Numbered from the stretch's first letter, positions 17,359 through 26,268 are shown. The stretch: DNA of 64,000 bases from Plastoroseomonas arctica (GCF_018128965.1 NZ_JAAEDH010000003.1:124001-188000), one strand, 5' to 3'. The notes: generated by a model from the letters alone, not told the origin. A program made the numbers and translations.

Positions 17359-18906
17359 TTGCCCCAGCAGCAGATCCTGATCGTGGGCGCCGGCCCGACC
17401 GGCCTCGTCCTCGCCATCGGACTCGCGCGGCGGGGCGTGCCGTTCCGCATCATCGACCAGGCCGCCGGCCCCGGTGAAGCATCGCGCGCCATCGTCGTGC
17501 ATGCGCGCACCCTGGAGTTCTACGCCCAGCTCGGCTTCGCCGACGCCGTGATCGCCGAGGGCATCCGCTCCGATGCGATCCACCTGCGCGAGCGCGACGG
17601 CGCCGGAGGCAGCCACGAAGTGATCCGCATCGCGCTGGGCGATCTCGGCGCGGGCCTGAGCCCCTACCCCTATCTCCTCAGCTACCCGCAGGACCTGCAC
17701 GAGCGCCTGCTGGAACGCCAGCTTGCGGCCCTTGGCGTCACGGTGGAGCGTGGCACCGCGCTCACGGCATTCCACCAGGACGCGGCGCAGGTCACGGCGA
17801 CCCTCGCGGGCCCACGGGGCAGCGAGACGGCCAGCTTCGCCTACCTGTGCGGCTGCGACGGCGCGCACAGCGCGGTCCGCTCGGGGCTCGGCATCGCCTT
17901 CGACGGCGGCACCTACGAACAGCCCTTCTACGTGACCGATGTGCGGATCGAGGGCAATGCCGATGACGACCTCTACCTCAACCTCGGCAAGGACATCCTC
18001 GCGCTGAAATTTCCGGTGCGAATGACCGGCATGCACCGGCTGATCGGCCTGGTCCCGCCGCACCTCGCGGAAAAGGCGGACCTGACTTTCGAGGATCTCC
18101 GCGCCGAGGTGGAGGAGCTCGTCGGCATTCGCGTCGCGCAGGTGAACTGGTTCTCGCGGTACCGCGTGCATCACCGGGTCGCGGGCACGTTCCGCGTCGG
18201 GCGCGCCTTCCTGCTCGGCGATGCCGGGCATATCCACAGCCCGGTCGGCGGCTAGGGGATGAACACCGGCATCGGCGACGCGATCAATCTGGGCTGGAAG
18301 CTGGCCGATGTCGTGAAAGGCCGTGCCGAGGCCGGCCTGCTCGTCAGCTACGAGGCCGAGCGCATCGCCTTCGCCCGCCGGCTGGTCGCCACCACCCATC
18401 GCATTTTCACCCCGATGATCGCCGGCGGAATGCGCGGCGCGCTGATCCGCCGGGTCGTGGCACCGCTGGTCGGCCTGGTCGTGTCCCGCTTCGGCGGCAC
18501 GCGCCGCACCGCCTTCCGCACCATGTCGCAGATCGGCATCCACTATCGCGACAGCCCCCTGAGCGCGGGCAAGGCCGGCGCCGTCGCCGGCGGCGATCGC
18601 CTGCCCTGGGTGGCGGAGGGGGCGGGCAATTTCGCACCCCTGGCCTCGATGGACTGGCAGCTGCACGTCTATGGCGAGGCCTCGCCGGCGCTGGCGGAGA
18701 CGGCGCGCGGACTCGCGCTGCCTTTGCATGCATTTCCCTGGTCCGACGCGGCGCGCGACGCAGGGCTGGCGCAGGACGGGGCCTATTTGGTGCGGCCGGA
18801 CGGGTATGTCGGTCTGGCGCTGCAGGGCGACGATGCTGCCGCGCTGCGGGACTACGTGCTGCGCCTGCGCCCGGCCGGTGCAACCCCCAGCGTCACGGTC
18901 GACTGA
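17359..18906 (+). pseudogene. FAD-dependent aromatic monooxygenase (PHBH/UbiH-like) interrupted by an in-frame TAG
   Basis: Two adjacent open frames in the same register (17359-18255 and 18256-18906) together encode about 515 residues of a flavoprotein hydroxylase. The first has the FAD Rossmann motif 'IVGAGPTGLVLAIGLARRG', the 'GCDGAHSAVRSGLG' DG motif, and 'AFLLGDAGHIHSPVGG'. A TAG at 18253-18255 then stands where the family has Gln in the near-invariant 'GGQGMNTG...DA', and 'GMNTGIGDAINLGWKLADV' continues directly. A single C-to-T change (CAG to TAG) explains it. The start is TTG 17359, supported by a GGAG at 17347-17350. The gene is probably inactive, or the stop could be read through or be a sequencing error. 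Confidence 0.85.
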
Positions 18907-18930
18907 CGCGCGCGCCGCACGGCCGATGGA

Positions 18931-19292
18931 TCAGGGCCGCAGCGCCGCGGTCAGGACGCGCAGGATCTCGGCGTTGAAGGTCGCGTGGAATTCGCTGCGG
19001 TCGAAGCCGGGTTCGCTGCCGCAGAGGGCGGGCACCCGCCACGGCGTGGAACTCGGGCGGACGCGGCAGTCGCCGGTTTGCGTCGGCGCGGCCACGTCGA
19101 GCCGGGTGGCGCGGCACGGACCCCTCCGCCGGAGACCAGGGGGGTCTCGATGGGCAGCGCGGCGCCGTTTGGCAACCCGATGACCATGAACCGGACGACC
19201 GGCTCCTCCGCCCTGACGGTAAGATACGCCGCGAGCACGGCCAGAAGCATGCGGCGCCTGGAGGGATCTTTCGGGATGGGGTGCCCCACCAT
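18931..19292 (-). pseudogene. probable frameshifted gene for a small exported protein
   Basis: The minus strand opposite the ACP gene has an ATG at 19292 giving [20 protein letters not shown], i.e. an Arg triplet plus a hydrophobic signal-like segment, continuing to '[26 protein letters not shown]'. Near 19115-19125 the protein-like character moves to another frame, which ends '[10 protein letters not shown]...[30 protein letters not shown]' at a TGA (18931-18933). The shift falls in a G-rich run (GGCGGAGGGG on minus). Neither half is recognisable. This is the only substantial content of the 18907-19395 gap. Confidence 0.4.
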
Positions 19293-19395
19293 GGCACGGA
19301 ACGCGGCGGCCCGCCCTCGCGCTTGCCAAACCGCCCGCTTCGGGGCATGGACCCCCCCACCAAAGCCCGACACCCCTGACCGGAGGCGCGCCACC

Positions 19396-19677
19396 ATGGC
19401 CTCGGCGTTCGAACGTATTGCCGACATCATTGCCGAAAACAGCGAGGTCAAGCGTGATGCGATCACGCCCGACAGCCATGTGATCAACGACCTCGGCATC
19501 GACAGCCTGGATTTCCTCGACATCGTCTTCGCCATCGACAAGGCCTTTGGGATCAAGGTGCCGGTCGAGGCCTGGACGCAGGAGGTCAATGCCGGCACCG
19601 CGCCGCCGGAGAAGTATTTCGTCATGAAGAACCTCGCCACCCGCGTCGAGGAGCTGGTCGCGGCGAAGGCCGCCTGA
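19396..19677 (+). CDS. acpXL: acyl carrier protein AcpXL for very-long-chain fatty acids
   Basis: This 93-residue acidic acyl carrier protein has the phosphopantetheine attachment site '[13 protein letters not shown]' with Ser37. Its length, the extended loop '[21 protein letters not shown]' and the Lys/Ala-rich tail match rhizobial AcpXL rather than housekeeping AcpP (about 78 residues). AcpXL carries the 27-hydroxyoctacosanoate-type chain that LpxXL attaches to lipid A. A strong GGAGG (19382-19386) precedes the ATG. It is the first gene of a six-gene set whose order matches the acpXL-fabZXL-fabF2XL-fabF1XL-adh2XL-lpxXL locus of Rhizobiales. Confidence 0.88.
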   Translation: MASAFERIADIIAENSEVKRDAITPDSHVINDLGIDSLDFLDIVFAIDKAFGIKVPVEAWTQEVNAGTAPPEKYFVMKNLATRVEELVAAKAA

Positions 19678-19689
19678 GGCTCGGCAGCG

Positions 19690-20142
19690 ATGCTGCTCGA
19701 ATATTTTTCGATGATCGACCGCGTGGTGACCGTGACGCCCGAGGCGATCACCGCGACATCGACGGTGCCCGAGAGCAGCCCCGTCTTCGAGGGCCATTTC
19801 CCCGGCCACCCGCTGGTCCCCGGCGTGCTGCTGATCGAGACGATGGCGCAGGCCTCGGGCTTCCTGCTGCTTTCGCGCATCGACTTTTCCCGCATGGCGT
19901 TCCTCGCCTCGGTGAAGGAGGCGAAGCTGCGCAGCTTCGTCGCCCCGCGTGCGGCGCTGACCATCGAGGCCTCCCTGGTCCATGACGGGTCGGGCTATGC
20001 CGTGACCTCGGCGCGCATACTGGCGGAGGGCAAGCGCATCTGCGACGCCGAGCTCACCTTCCGCATCATGGATTTCCCGGATCCGAAGCTGGAGCAGGCG
20101 ATGCGCGCGCGCGCCGTCGAGATCGGGATGACGCCCGCATGA
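19690..20142 (+). CDS. fabZXL: 3-hydroxyacyl-ACP dehydratase (FabZXL-like)
   Basis: This 150-residue hot-dog fold dehydratase has the active-site segment 'EGHFPGHPLVPGVLLIETMAQASG', with catalytic His36 and Glu50 at the spacing of FabZ. It would remove water from 3-hydroxyacyl-ACP during chain elongation on AcpXL. It starts 12 bases after the acpXL stop, and its own stop (20140-20142) overlaps the ATG of the next gene (ATGA), so it is part of the acyl-elongation operon. Length and motif order are normal for the family. Confidence 0.88.
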   Translation: MLLEYFSMIDRVVTVTPEAITATSTVPESSPVFEGHFPGHPLVPGVLLIETMAQASGFLLLSRIDFSRMAFLASVKEAKLRSFVAPRAALTIEASLVHDGSGYAVTSARILAEGKRICDAELTFRIMDFPDPKLEQAMRARAVEIGMTPA

Positions 20143-21308
20143 ACCGCGAGATCTGGATCACCGGCATAGGCCTCGTCACCTCATTGGGCGAGGGCCGCGC
20201 CGCGCATTGGCAGGCGCTGAACGCGGGAGCGACGCCGGTCGTCGACACCGAGACCTTCGCGCCCTACCCGGTGCACCCGCTGCCGGTCCTGAACCTCGAT
20301 GCGCAGATCCCGCGCAAGGGCGACCAGCGCCAGATGGAGCCCTGGCAGCGCCTGGGCACCTATGCCGCGGGCTTGGCCATCGACGATGCCGGCGCGCGCG
20401 GCCTGGTCGCCGACATGCACCTGATCGTCGCCGCCGGCGGCGGCGAGCGCGACGTTACGGTGGATGAGGCGATCGCCACCGAGCTGGCCGACCGGCCGGA
20501 GACGGAATCCGGCCCCATCCTGAACGAGCGCCTGGCCAACGGACTGCGCCCGACGCTGTTCCTGGCGCAGCTGTCGAACCTGCTCGCCGGCAACATCTCC
20601 ATCGTGCATGGCGTGACCGGCTCCTCCCGCACATTCATGGGCGAGGAGAGTGCCGCGGCCGACGCCATCCGAATCGCGCATGCGCGGCTCGCCGAGGGGC
20701 GCGGCGAGATCGCGCTGGTGGGGGGCGCCTTCGCGGCGCAGCGCTGGGACATGGTGTTGCTCTACGCGCCGGGCGGCGCGTTGTGGCAGGGCGCGCCGGT
20801 GCCGGTTTCCGAACGCGCCGGTGGTGGCGCGGTGCTGGGCGCCATGTCCGCATTCCTGGTGCTGGAACACGCCGAGCATGCGCGCGCACGCGGCGTGCGC
20901 GGCATCGCGAAACTCAGCGGCGTGGCGACCGACGCATCCCGCCGCGCAGGCCCCGGCGACGCCGCGGCGAGCGCCACCGGCTTGCTGGCGAAGCTGCCGA
21001 TCGCCGCGGGTGCGCTTGGCGTGCTGTCTGGCGATTCGGGTGCCGCCGTGCAGGCCGATGAGGCGCGCTTCCTCGCCGCGCTGCCCGATGCGGTGACGCG
21101 CCGCCCGGGCACCCTGATCGGCCATGGCACCGAGGCGAGCTTCCCGGCGCACGTCGCCCTCGCCGCCACCGCCATCGGGGAAGGCGGCTTCTACCCCGTG
21201 CTCGACCCCGCCGACACGGTGTCGCGTGCCGCGCCGCGCCAGATCCTGGTGACCGGCTTCGGCATCTTCCGCGGCGAGGCGTTGGCCCTGGTGGAGCCCG
21301 CAATATGA
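20139..21308 (+). CDS. ketosynthase-like protein lacking the catalytic Cys (FabF2XL position)
   Basis: This 389-residue protein has the thiolase/ketosynthase fold start 'REIWITGIGLVTSLGEG' and family-like segments throughout. Where active ketosynthases have the nucleophilic Cys ('TACATG'), it reads 'GVTGSSRTFMGEES', placing Ser163 at the Cys position. The first catalytic His ('NGHGTGT') is also replaced ('LSGDSGAAVQ'); the second is retained in 'IGHGTEASFPAHVAL'. This pattern suggests a non-condensing partner comparable to a chain-length factor. It sits between the dehydratase and a fully equipped ketosynthase, overlapping both by four bases, so a heterodimer is plausible (inference). It corresponds in position to fabF2XL of rhizobia. 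Confidence 0.82.
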   Translation: MNREIWITGIGLVTSLGEGRAAHWQALNAGATPVVDTETFAPYPVHPLPVLNLDAQIPRKGDQRQMEPWQRLGTYAAGLAIDDAGARGLVADMHLIVAAGGGERDVTVDEAIATELADRPETESGPILNERLANGLRPTLFLAQLSNLLAGNISIVHGVTGSSRTFMGEESAAADAIRIAHARLAEGRGEIALVGGAFAAQRWDMVLLYAPGGALWQGAPVPVSERAGGGAVLGAMSAFLVLEHAEHARARGVRGIAKLSGVATDASRRAGPGDAAASATGLLAKLPIAAGALGVLSGDSGAAVQADEARFLAALPDAVTRRPGTLIGHGTEASFPAHVALAATAIGEGGFYPVLDPADTVSRAAPRQILVTGFGIFRGEALALVEPAI

Positions 21309-22576
21309 AGGACCATCTCGGCCGCCCGCTGGTCGCCGTCACAGGTATCGGCATGGTGACCCCACTCGGCTGGGGTGCGGCGCTGTCGTGGGCGCGCCTG
21401 CTCGCCGGCGACAGCGGCATCCGCCGCATCGGGCGGTTTCCGCTCGATCACCTCAAGACCACCATCGCCGGCACCGTGGACCTGCCCGAGGAGGACGATG
21501 GCGGCAGCACCGCCTTCTCCTCCCCTCAGCGCGTCGAGCGCATGGCCGCCTTTGCCATCGCCGAGGCCATCGCGGAAGCGCGCATTGGCAGCGAGGGCGA
21601 TTTTCCGGGCGCGCTGATGCTCGGCATGCCGCCTGTCGAGCATGAATGGCCTCAGCGCTTCGCCCTCGCCCGCGCCGCGCATGCCGGCCGCTACCCGGAC
21701 ATGGTGCGCGCGGCGACCGGCCATCGCGACCTGTACGAGACCTTCCTGTTCGGCGGCATCGGCGAGCGTCTCGCGGCGCGCTTCGGCACCAAGGGCGCGC
21801 CGATCTCCACCACCACGGCCTGCGCCACCGGTGCGACCGCGATCCAGACTGCGGTCGAGGCCATCCAGCGTGGCGAGACGCTGGCCGCCATCGCCGTGGG
21901 TGCGGATGGCAGCGTGCAACCGGAGGCGCTGATCCGCTTCTCGCTGCTCTCCGCGCTGTCGACCCGCAACGAGGACCCGGCCCGCGCCGCGCGCCCCTTC
22001 GAGAAATCCCGCGACGGTTTTGTGATGGCCGAGGGCGCGGCCGCGCTGGTGCTGGAGGATTATGAGGCTGCCCGCGCACGCGGTGCGCGCATCATCGGCC
22101 TGGTCGCCGGCTGCGGCGAGCGCGCCGACAGCTTCCACCGCACCCGCTCCAACCCCGATGGCGCCGCGATCATTGGCGCCATCCGCAACGCCATCGCCGA
22201 TGCCGGCGTCGCCCCCGTGGAAGTCGGCTACGTCAACGGCCACGGCACCGGCACGCCGGAGAACGACAAGATGGAAGCGCTCGGCATGCGCGCCGTCTTC
22301 GGCGAGGCACCGCCGCCCATCTCCTCGATCAAGTCGATGATCGGTCACACGCTGTCCGCCGCCGGTGCCATCGAGGCGGCGGCGAGCCTGCTCTCCATCC
22401 GCGACCAGGTGCTGCCGCCCACCATCAACCATGTGGAGCCCGATCCATCGATCATGCTCGACGTGGTGCCGAACACCGCGCGCCAGGTGAACGGGCTGCG
22501 CCACGTGCTGTCCAACTCCTTCGGCTTCGGCGGGCAGAATGTGTGCCTGCTGCTCTCCGCACCTCCCGAGGCCTGA
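21305..22576 (+). CDS. fabF1XL: beta-ketoacyl-ACP synthase (FabF1XL-like, intact active site)
   Basis: This 423-residue ketosynthase has a complete Cys-His-His triad: Cys173 in 'STTTACATGATAI', His313 in 'NGHGTGTPENDK' and His348 in 'SMIGHTLSAAGAIEA'. It condenses malonyl-ACP with an acyl chain. Context (AcpXL, FabZ-like, inactive KS-like partner, Adh, LpxXL) points to elongation of a very long chain destined for lipid A. Its ATG overlaps the preceding gene (ATGA), and the adh gene follows two bases after its stop. Confidence 0.9.
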   Translation: MKDHLGRPLVAVTGIGMVTPLGWGAALSWARLLAGDSGIRRIGRFPLDHLKTTIAGTVDLPEEDDGGSTAFSSPQRVERMAAFAIAEAIAEARIGSEGDFPGALMLGMPPVEHEWPQRFALARAAHAGRYPDMVRAATGHRDLYETFLFGGIGERLAARFGTKGAPISTTTACATGATAIQTAVEAIQRGETLAAIAVGADGSVQPEALIRFSLLSALSTRNEDPARAARPFEKSRDGFVMAEGAAALVLEDYEAARARGARIIGLVAGCGERADSFHRTRSNPDGAAIIGAIRNAIADAGVAPVEVGYVNGHGTGTPENDKMEALGMRAVFGEAPPPISSIKSMIGHTLSAAGAIEAAASLLSIRDQVLPPTINHVEPDPSIMLDVVPNTARQVNGLRHVLSNSFGFGGQNVCLLLSAPPEA

Positions 22577-22578
22577 CG

Positions 22579-23604
22579 ATGATGCGTGCGCTCCGCCTCC
22601 ACGGCGACCGGGACCTGCGGCTAGACACCGTCGATGCGCCGGCCCCGCCCGGCCCCGGCCAGGTGCAGGTGCGCATGCGCGCCATGGCGCTGAACCACAT
22701 CGATGTCTGGGGCTGGCGCGGCATGGCCTTCGCCAAGCGCGACCTCCCCCTCGCAGTCGGCGCGGAAGCCGTGGGCGAGGTGGTGGCCACCGGCCCCGGC
22801 GCGACGCGCTGGAAGATCGGCGATCGCGTCGCCCCCTATGGCGCGCTGACCTGCGGCGTGTGCAAGGCGTGCCGCGCGGGCCGCGACAATCTGTGCGAGG
22901 ACGTGCGCGGCGTGATGGGCTTCCACGTCGATGGCTTCGCCCGCGACCTCGCCAACCTCGATGAGCGGCTGATGGTCGCGGTGCCGGACGGCATCTCCTG
23001 GGAGGACGCGGCCTGCGGGCCGATCACCTTCTCCACCGTCGAGCACATGCTGTTCGACAATGCGAAGCTCGAGCACGGCGAGACCATCCTGATCCATGCG
23101 GCGGGGTCGGGGATCGGCACGGTCGCCATCCGAATAGCGAAGGATCTCGGCTGCACGGTGATTGCGACCGCCGGCGATGACGAGAAATGCGCCAAGGCGC
23201 GCGACCTTGGCGCCGATCATGTCGTGAATTATTCGACGCAGAATTTCCCCACCGTCGCGCGCCGCATCACCGGCAAGAAGGGCGTGGACGTCGTATTCGA
23301 GCATGTCGGCGCTACCACCTGGTCCGGTAGCCTTTTGTCGCTGCGCATGGGCGGGCGACTGGTGACCTGCGGGTCGACTTCGGGCGTCTCCGCCGAGACA
23401 AACCTGATGATGCTGTTCCAGCGCCAGCTACGCATTTTCGGCAGTTTCGGCGCCGCGATGCGCAACATCGCCGATGGCTACGCGAAGATGACGCGAGGGA
23501 TTTTGCCGGTGGTCGATACCGTGGTGCCACTGGAACGCTTCACCGAAGGCCTCGAACGCCTTGAAAGCCGCCGCGTGTTCGGGAAGATCGTCGTGACGCT
23601 GTGA
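22579..23604 (+). CDS. adh2XL: zinc-binding alcohol dehydrogenase/quinone oxidoreductase family (Adh2XL-like)
   Basis: This 341-residue medium-chain dehydrogenase has the structural-zinc Cys set 'CGVCKACRAGRDNLC' (about residues 92-106) and a nucleotide-binding 'HAAGSGIGTVAIRIAKDLG'. The family includes alcohol dehydrogenases and enoyl reductases; in the rhizobial lpxXL locus the equivalent gene is adh2XL and may supply a reductive step of chain elongation, which is not proven. A second ATG follows immediately at 22582. Its stop overlaps the lpxXL ATG (TGATG at 23602-23606). Confidence 0.87.
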   Translation: MMRALRLHGDRDLRLDTVDAPAPPGPGQVQVRMRAMALNHIDVWGWRGMAFAKRDLPLAVGAEAVGEVVATGPGATRWKIGDRVAPYGALTCGVCKACRAGRDNLCEDVRGVMGFHVDGFARDLANLDERLMVAVPDGISWEDAACGPITFSTVEHMLFDNAKLEHGETILIHAAGSGIGTVAIRIAKDLGCTVIATAGDDEKCAKARDLGADHVVNYSTQNFPTVARRITGKKGVDVVFEHVGATTWSGSLLSLRMGGRLVTCGSTSGVSAETNLMMLFQRQLRIFGSFGAAMRNIADGYAKMTRGILPVVDTVVPLERFTEGLERLESRRVFGKIVVTL

Positions 23605-24482
23605 TGGACGCCGCCCTCGGCGCGCTGTTGCGCGGCCTGTTTGCGCTCATGCGTGTCCTCGGCTCGCGCGGGGCGCCGGCCATTGGCGCCTTCCTCACCC
23701 GCACCCTGGGCCCGCTCACCAGCTACAACCGCATCGCGCGCGACAACATCGCGGCGAGCTTCCCCGACCGCGACGAGGCCTGGTGCCGCGCCGTCCTGCG
23801 CGAGGCCTGGGACAATCTCGGCCGCACCACCTGCGAATACGTGCACATGGAGACGATCTGGGATTACGACCCCGACGCGCCATCGCCGGATGGCCGCATC
23901 CTGATCGCGCCCGAGGTCGCCGCGCGCTTCCTCGAGCTCGCCGGCGACGGCAAGCCGGCGCTGATCTTCGCGGCGCATCTGGCGAATTGGGAATTGCCGA
24001 TGATCGCGGCCGCCAAGTGCGGGCTGCCCGCCGCGGCGCTCTACCGCACGCCCAATATCCGCGCCGTCGCGCGCGAGATCCTGGCGCTGCGCAAGAATTC
24101 CATGGGCGAGTTGATCCCGGCGGGCCCCTTCGCGCCGCTGCGCATGGCGAGCGCGCTGGAGCGCGGCCTGCATGTGGGCATGCTGATCGACCAGCGCTTC
24201 GGGCGCGGCCCGCGCATCACCTTCCTCGGGCGCGAGGCGGCGGCCAATCCGCTGATCGCTCAGCTCGCCCGCCGCTTCGATTGCCCGGTGCATGGCGCGC
24301 GCGCCATCCGACTTCCCAACGGCCGCTTCCGCCTGGACTTGACCGACGCCCTCGACCTGCCGCGGGATGTGGAGGGCCTGGTCGACGTGCCCGGCGCGAC
24401 CGCGGCGATGAATCAGGTCGTCGAGGGCTGGATCCGCGAACACCCCGGCCAATGGCTCTGGATGCACAGGAAATGGCGATGA
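23604..24482 (+). CDS. lpxXL: lysophospholipid/lipid A acyltransferase (LpxXL/HtrB family)
   Basis: This 292-residue inner-membrane-associated acyltransferase of the LpxL/HtrB family has the catalytic H-x4-E motif 'AAHLANWE' (His125, Glu130), an N-terminal hydrophobic stretch and the family's 'DQRFGRGPRITFLGREA' segment. At the end of the acpXL cluster it should transfer the very long acyl chain from AcpXL to lipid A. An in-frame GTG at 23601 precedes the chosen ATG. The stop overlaps the next gene's ATG (ATGA at 24479-24482). Confidence 0.9.
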   Translation: MDAALGALLRGLFALMRVLGSRGAPAIGAFLTRTLGPLTSYNRIARDNIAASFPDRDEAWCRAVLREAWDNLGRTTCEYVHMETIWDYDPDAPSPDGRILIAPEVAARFLELAGDGKPALIFAAHLANWELPMIAAAKCGLPAAALYRTPNIRAVAREILALRKNSMGELIPAGPFAPLRMASALERGLHVGMLIDQRFGRGPRITFLGREAAANPLIAQLARRFDCPVHGARAIRLPNGRFRLDLTDALDLPRDVEGLVDVPGATAAMNQVVEGWIREHPGQWLWMHRKWR

Positions 24483-25366
24483 CCCTGGTCCGCACCCCCA
24501 CGCTCGACATCGACTGCACCATCACCGGCTCCGAGGATGGCCTGCCCGCCATCCTGCTGCCCGGCTTCCCCTATGGCGCGCGCGACTACGATGCGGTTGC
24601 CCCCATCCTGGCCGCCGAGGGCTGGCGCGTGGTGGTTCCGTCGCTCCGCGGCCATGGCGCCACGCGCTTCCTGCGCGACGACACGCCACGCTCGGGCCAG
24701 CAGGCCGCGCTCGGCCAGGATCTGATCGATCTGATGGATGCGCTGGCGATCCCGCGCGCCGTCGTTGGTGGCTATGACTGGGGAGGGCGCGCCGCCTGCA
24801 TCGTGGCCGCGCTGCACCCCGAGCGCGTCGCGGGCCTCGTCACAGGCACCGGCTACAACATCCGGGACATCGCCGGCAGCGCGAGGCCCGGCCTGCCCGC
24901 ACAGGAACTCCGCCACTGGTACCAATGGTATTTCCACACCGAGCGCGGCGCCGCCGCGATGCGCGACACCCCCGCCGACGTGAACCTGCTGCTGTGGCAG
25001 ATGTGGTCGCCGGACTGGAACTTCTCCGACGCCGAATTCCTCGAGACGGCCGCCGACTGGACCAACCCCGACTACGCCGCCGTGGTGATCCAGTCCTACC
25101 GGCATCGCCATCGCGCGGCGGCCGGCGATCCCGCCTATGACGCGATGGAAGCGGCCCTCGCCGCGCAGCCCTTGATCACGGTGCCGACGGTTGTGCTGCA
25201 CGGGGAATCCGACGGCGTGTCACCGCCGGAGCAGAGCGAGGATTGCCAGCGCCACTTCACCGGACCCTTCGCGCGCGAGGTGATTCCCGCTGTTGGGCAC
25301 TGCATCCCGCGTGAGGCGCCCGAGGTGTTCGCGGCGGCGGTGCGGGTTTTCGGAAGCGGCGCGTAA
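24479..25366 (+). CDS. alpha/beta hydrolase with Asp nucleophile (epoxide hydrolase-like)
   Basis: This 295-residue alpha/beta hydrolase has the oxyanion segment 'LLPGFPYGARDYD', a nucleophile elbow 'GGYDWGG' with Asp100 in place of the usual Ser, and a terminal His274 in 'VGHCIPREAPEVF'. An Asp nucleophile followed by Trp is typical of epoxide hydrolases and haloalkane dehalogenases. The ATG overlaps the lpxXL stop by four bases, so the gene is translationally coupled to the lipid A cluster although it has no known role there. Substrate unknown. Confidence 0.85.
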   Translation: MTLVRTPTLDIDCTITGSEDGLPAILLPGFPYGARDYDAVAPILAAEGWRVVVPSLRGHGATRFLRDDTPRSGQQAALGQDLIDLMDALAIPRAVVGGYDWGGRAACIVAALHPERVAGLVTGTGYNIRDIAGSARPGLPAQELRHWYQWYFHTERGAAAMRDTPADVNLLLWQMWSPDWNFSDAEFLETAADWTNPDYAAVVIQSYRHRHRAAAGDPAYDAMEAALAAQPLITVPTVVLHGESDGVSPPEQSEDCQRHFTGPFAREVIPAVGHCIPREAPEVFAAAVRVFGSGA

Positions 25367-25398
25367 AAGGGCCAGGGGAACTCTATCCTCGCCTTCTT

Positions 25399-26268
25399 CT
25401 ACCCCCGCATCATCTCGATAATCCCCGAGAAATCCTTCCCCGCCCCACCCTCCGCCGCGAACCGCCGATACAGTTCCAGCGCCTTCGCCGCGACCGGCGT
25501 CTCCAGCCCCGCCGCCGCCGCCGCCTCCTGCGCCAGCCCCACATCCTTCACCATCAGCGCCGTCGCAAAGCCTGCCTTGTAGTCGCGGTTGGCCGGGCTC
25601 GTCGGCACCGGGCCGGGCACCGGGCAGTAGGTGGTGAGTGCCCAGCTTTGACCGCTGGATTTGCTGGCCACGTCGAACAGCGCCTGGTGCGAGAGGCCGA
25701 GCTTTTCGGCCAGCAGGAAGGCTTCCGCGGTCACGCCCATGATGGCGGCGAGCATCATGTTGTTGCACAGCTTCGCAGCTTGCCCGGCCCCGGCATCGCC
25801 GCAATGGATGATGCTGCGGCCCATCTGCGCCAGGATGGGCTGCGCGCGGGCGAAGGCATCGCTTGTGCCGCCGACCATGAAGGTGAGCGTGCCGGCCTCC
25901 GCGCCCATGACGCCGCCGGAGACCGGCGCATCGAGGAAGGGCCGGTGCGCGCTGGCGGCGACGGCGCGCGCGGAGTCCACGTCGATGGTGGAGCAGTCGA
26001 TCAGCACGGCGTCCTCGATGCTGGCGGCGGCCATGCCGCCGGCGCCGAGCCAGGCGTCGCGCACATGCTGGCCCGCGGGGAGCATGGTGATGACGAATTC
26101 CGCGCCGCGGGCGGCATCCGCGGCGGTCGCTGCAGGCGATGCGCCGGTCACGCTGGTCATGGCTTCGGCGACCAGGTCGAACACTGCGACCTCGTGCCCC
26201 GCCTTGACCAGGTTGCGCGCCATCGGGCCGCCCATGTTGCCCAGGCCCACGAAGCCGATGCGTGCCAT
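25399..26268 (-). CDS. mmsB: NAD(P)-dependent beta-hydroxyacid dehydrogenase (3-hydroxyisobutyrate dehydrogenase family)
   Basis: This 289-residue protein starts MARIGFVGLGNMGGPMARNL with the dinucleotide-binding Rossmann loop, then 'DAPVSGG' (113-119) and the catalytic Lys166 in 'AGQAAKLCNN'. It matches 3-hydroxyisobutyrate/tartronate-semialdehyde reductases; 3-hydroxyisobutyrate dehydrogenase of valine breakdown is the best guess, but GarR-type or broad beta-hydroxyacid activity is possible. It stands alone on the minus strand, converging on the alpha/beta hydrolase gene. Confidence 0.85.
   Translation of the reverse strand: MARIGFVGLGNMGGPMARNLVKAGHEVAVFDLVAEAMTSVTGASPAATAADAARGAEFVITMLPAGQHVRDAWLGAGGMAAASIEDAVLIDCSTIDVDSARAVAASAHRPFLDAPVSGGVMGAEAGTLTFMVGGTSDAFARAQPILAQMGRSIIHCGDAGAGQAAKLCNNMMLAAIMGVTAEAFLLAEKLGLSHQALFDVASKSSGQSWALTTYCPVPGPVPTSPANRDYKAGFATALMVKDVGLAQEAAAAAGLETPVAAKALELYRRFAAEGGAGKDFSGIIEMMRG

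Noticed and set aside
25367-25398. Possible degenerate repeat arm (AGGGGAACTCTATCCTCGCC)
   Set aside because: Resembles the 43.9 kb arm but with too many mismatches over a short span to call by eye.
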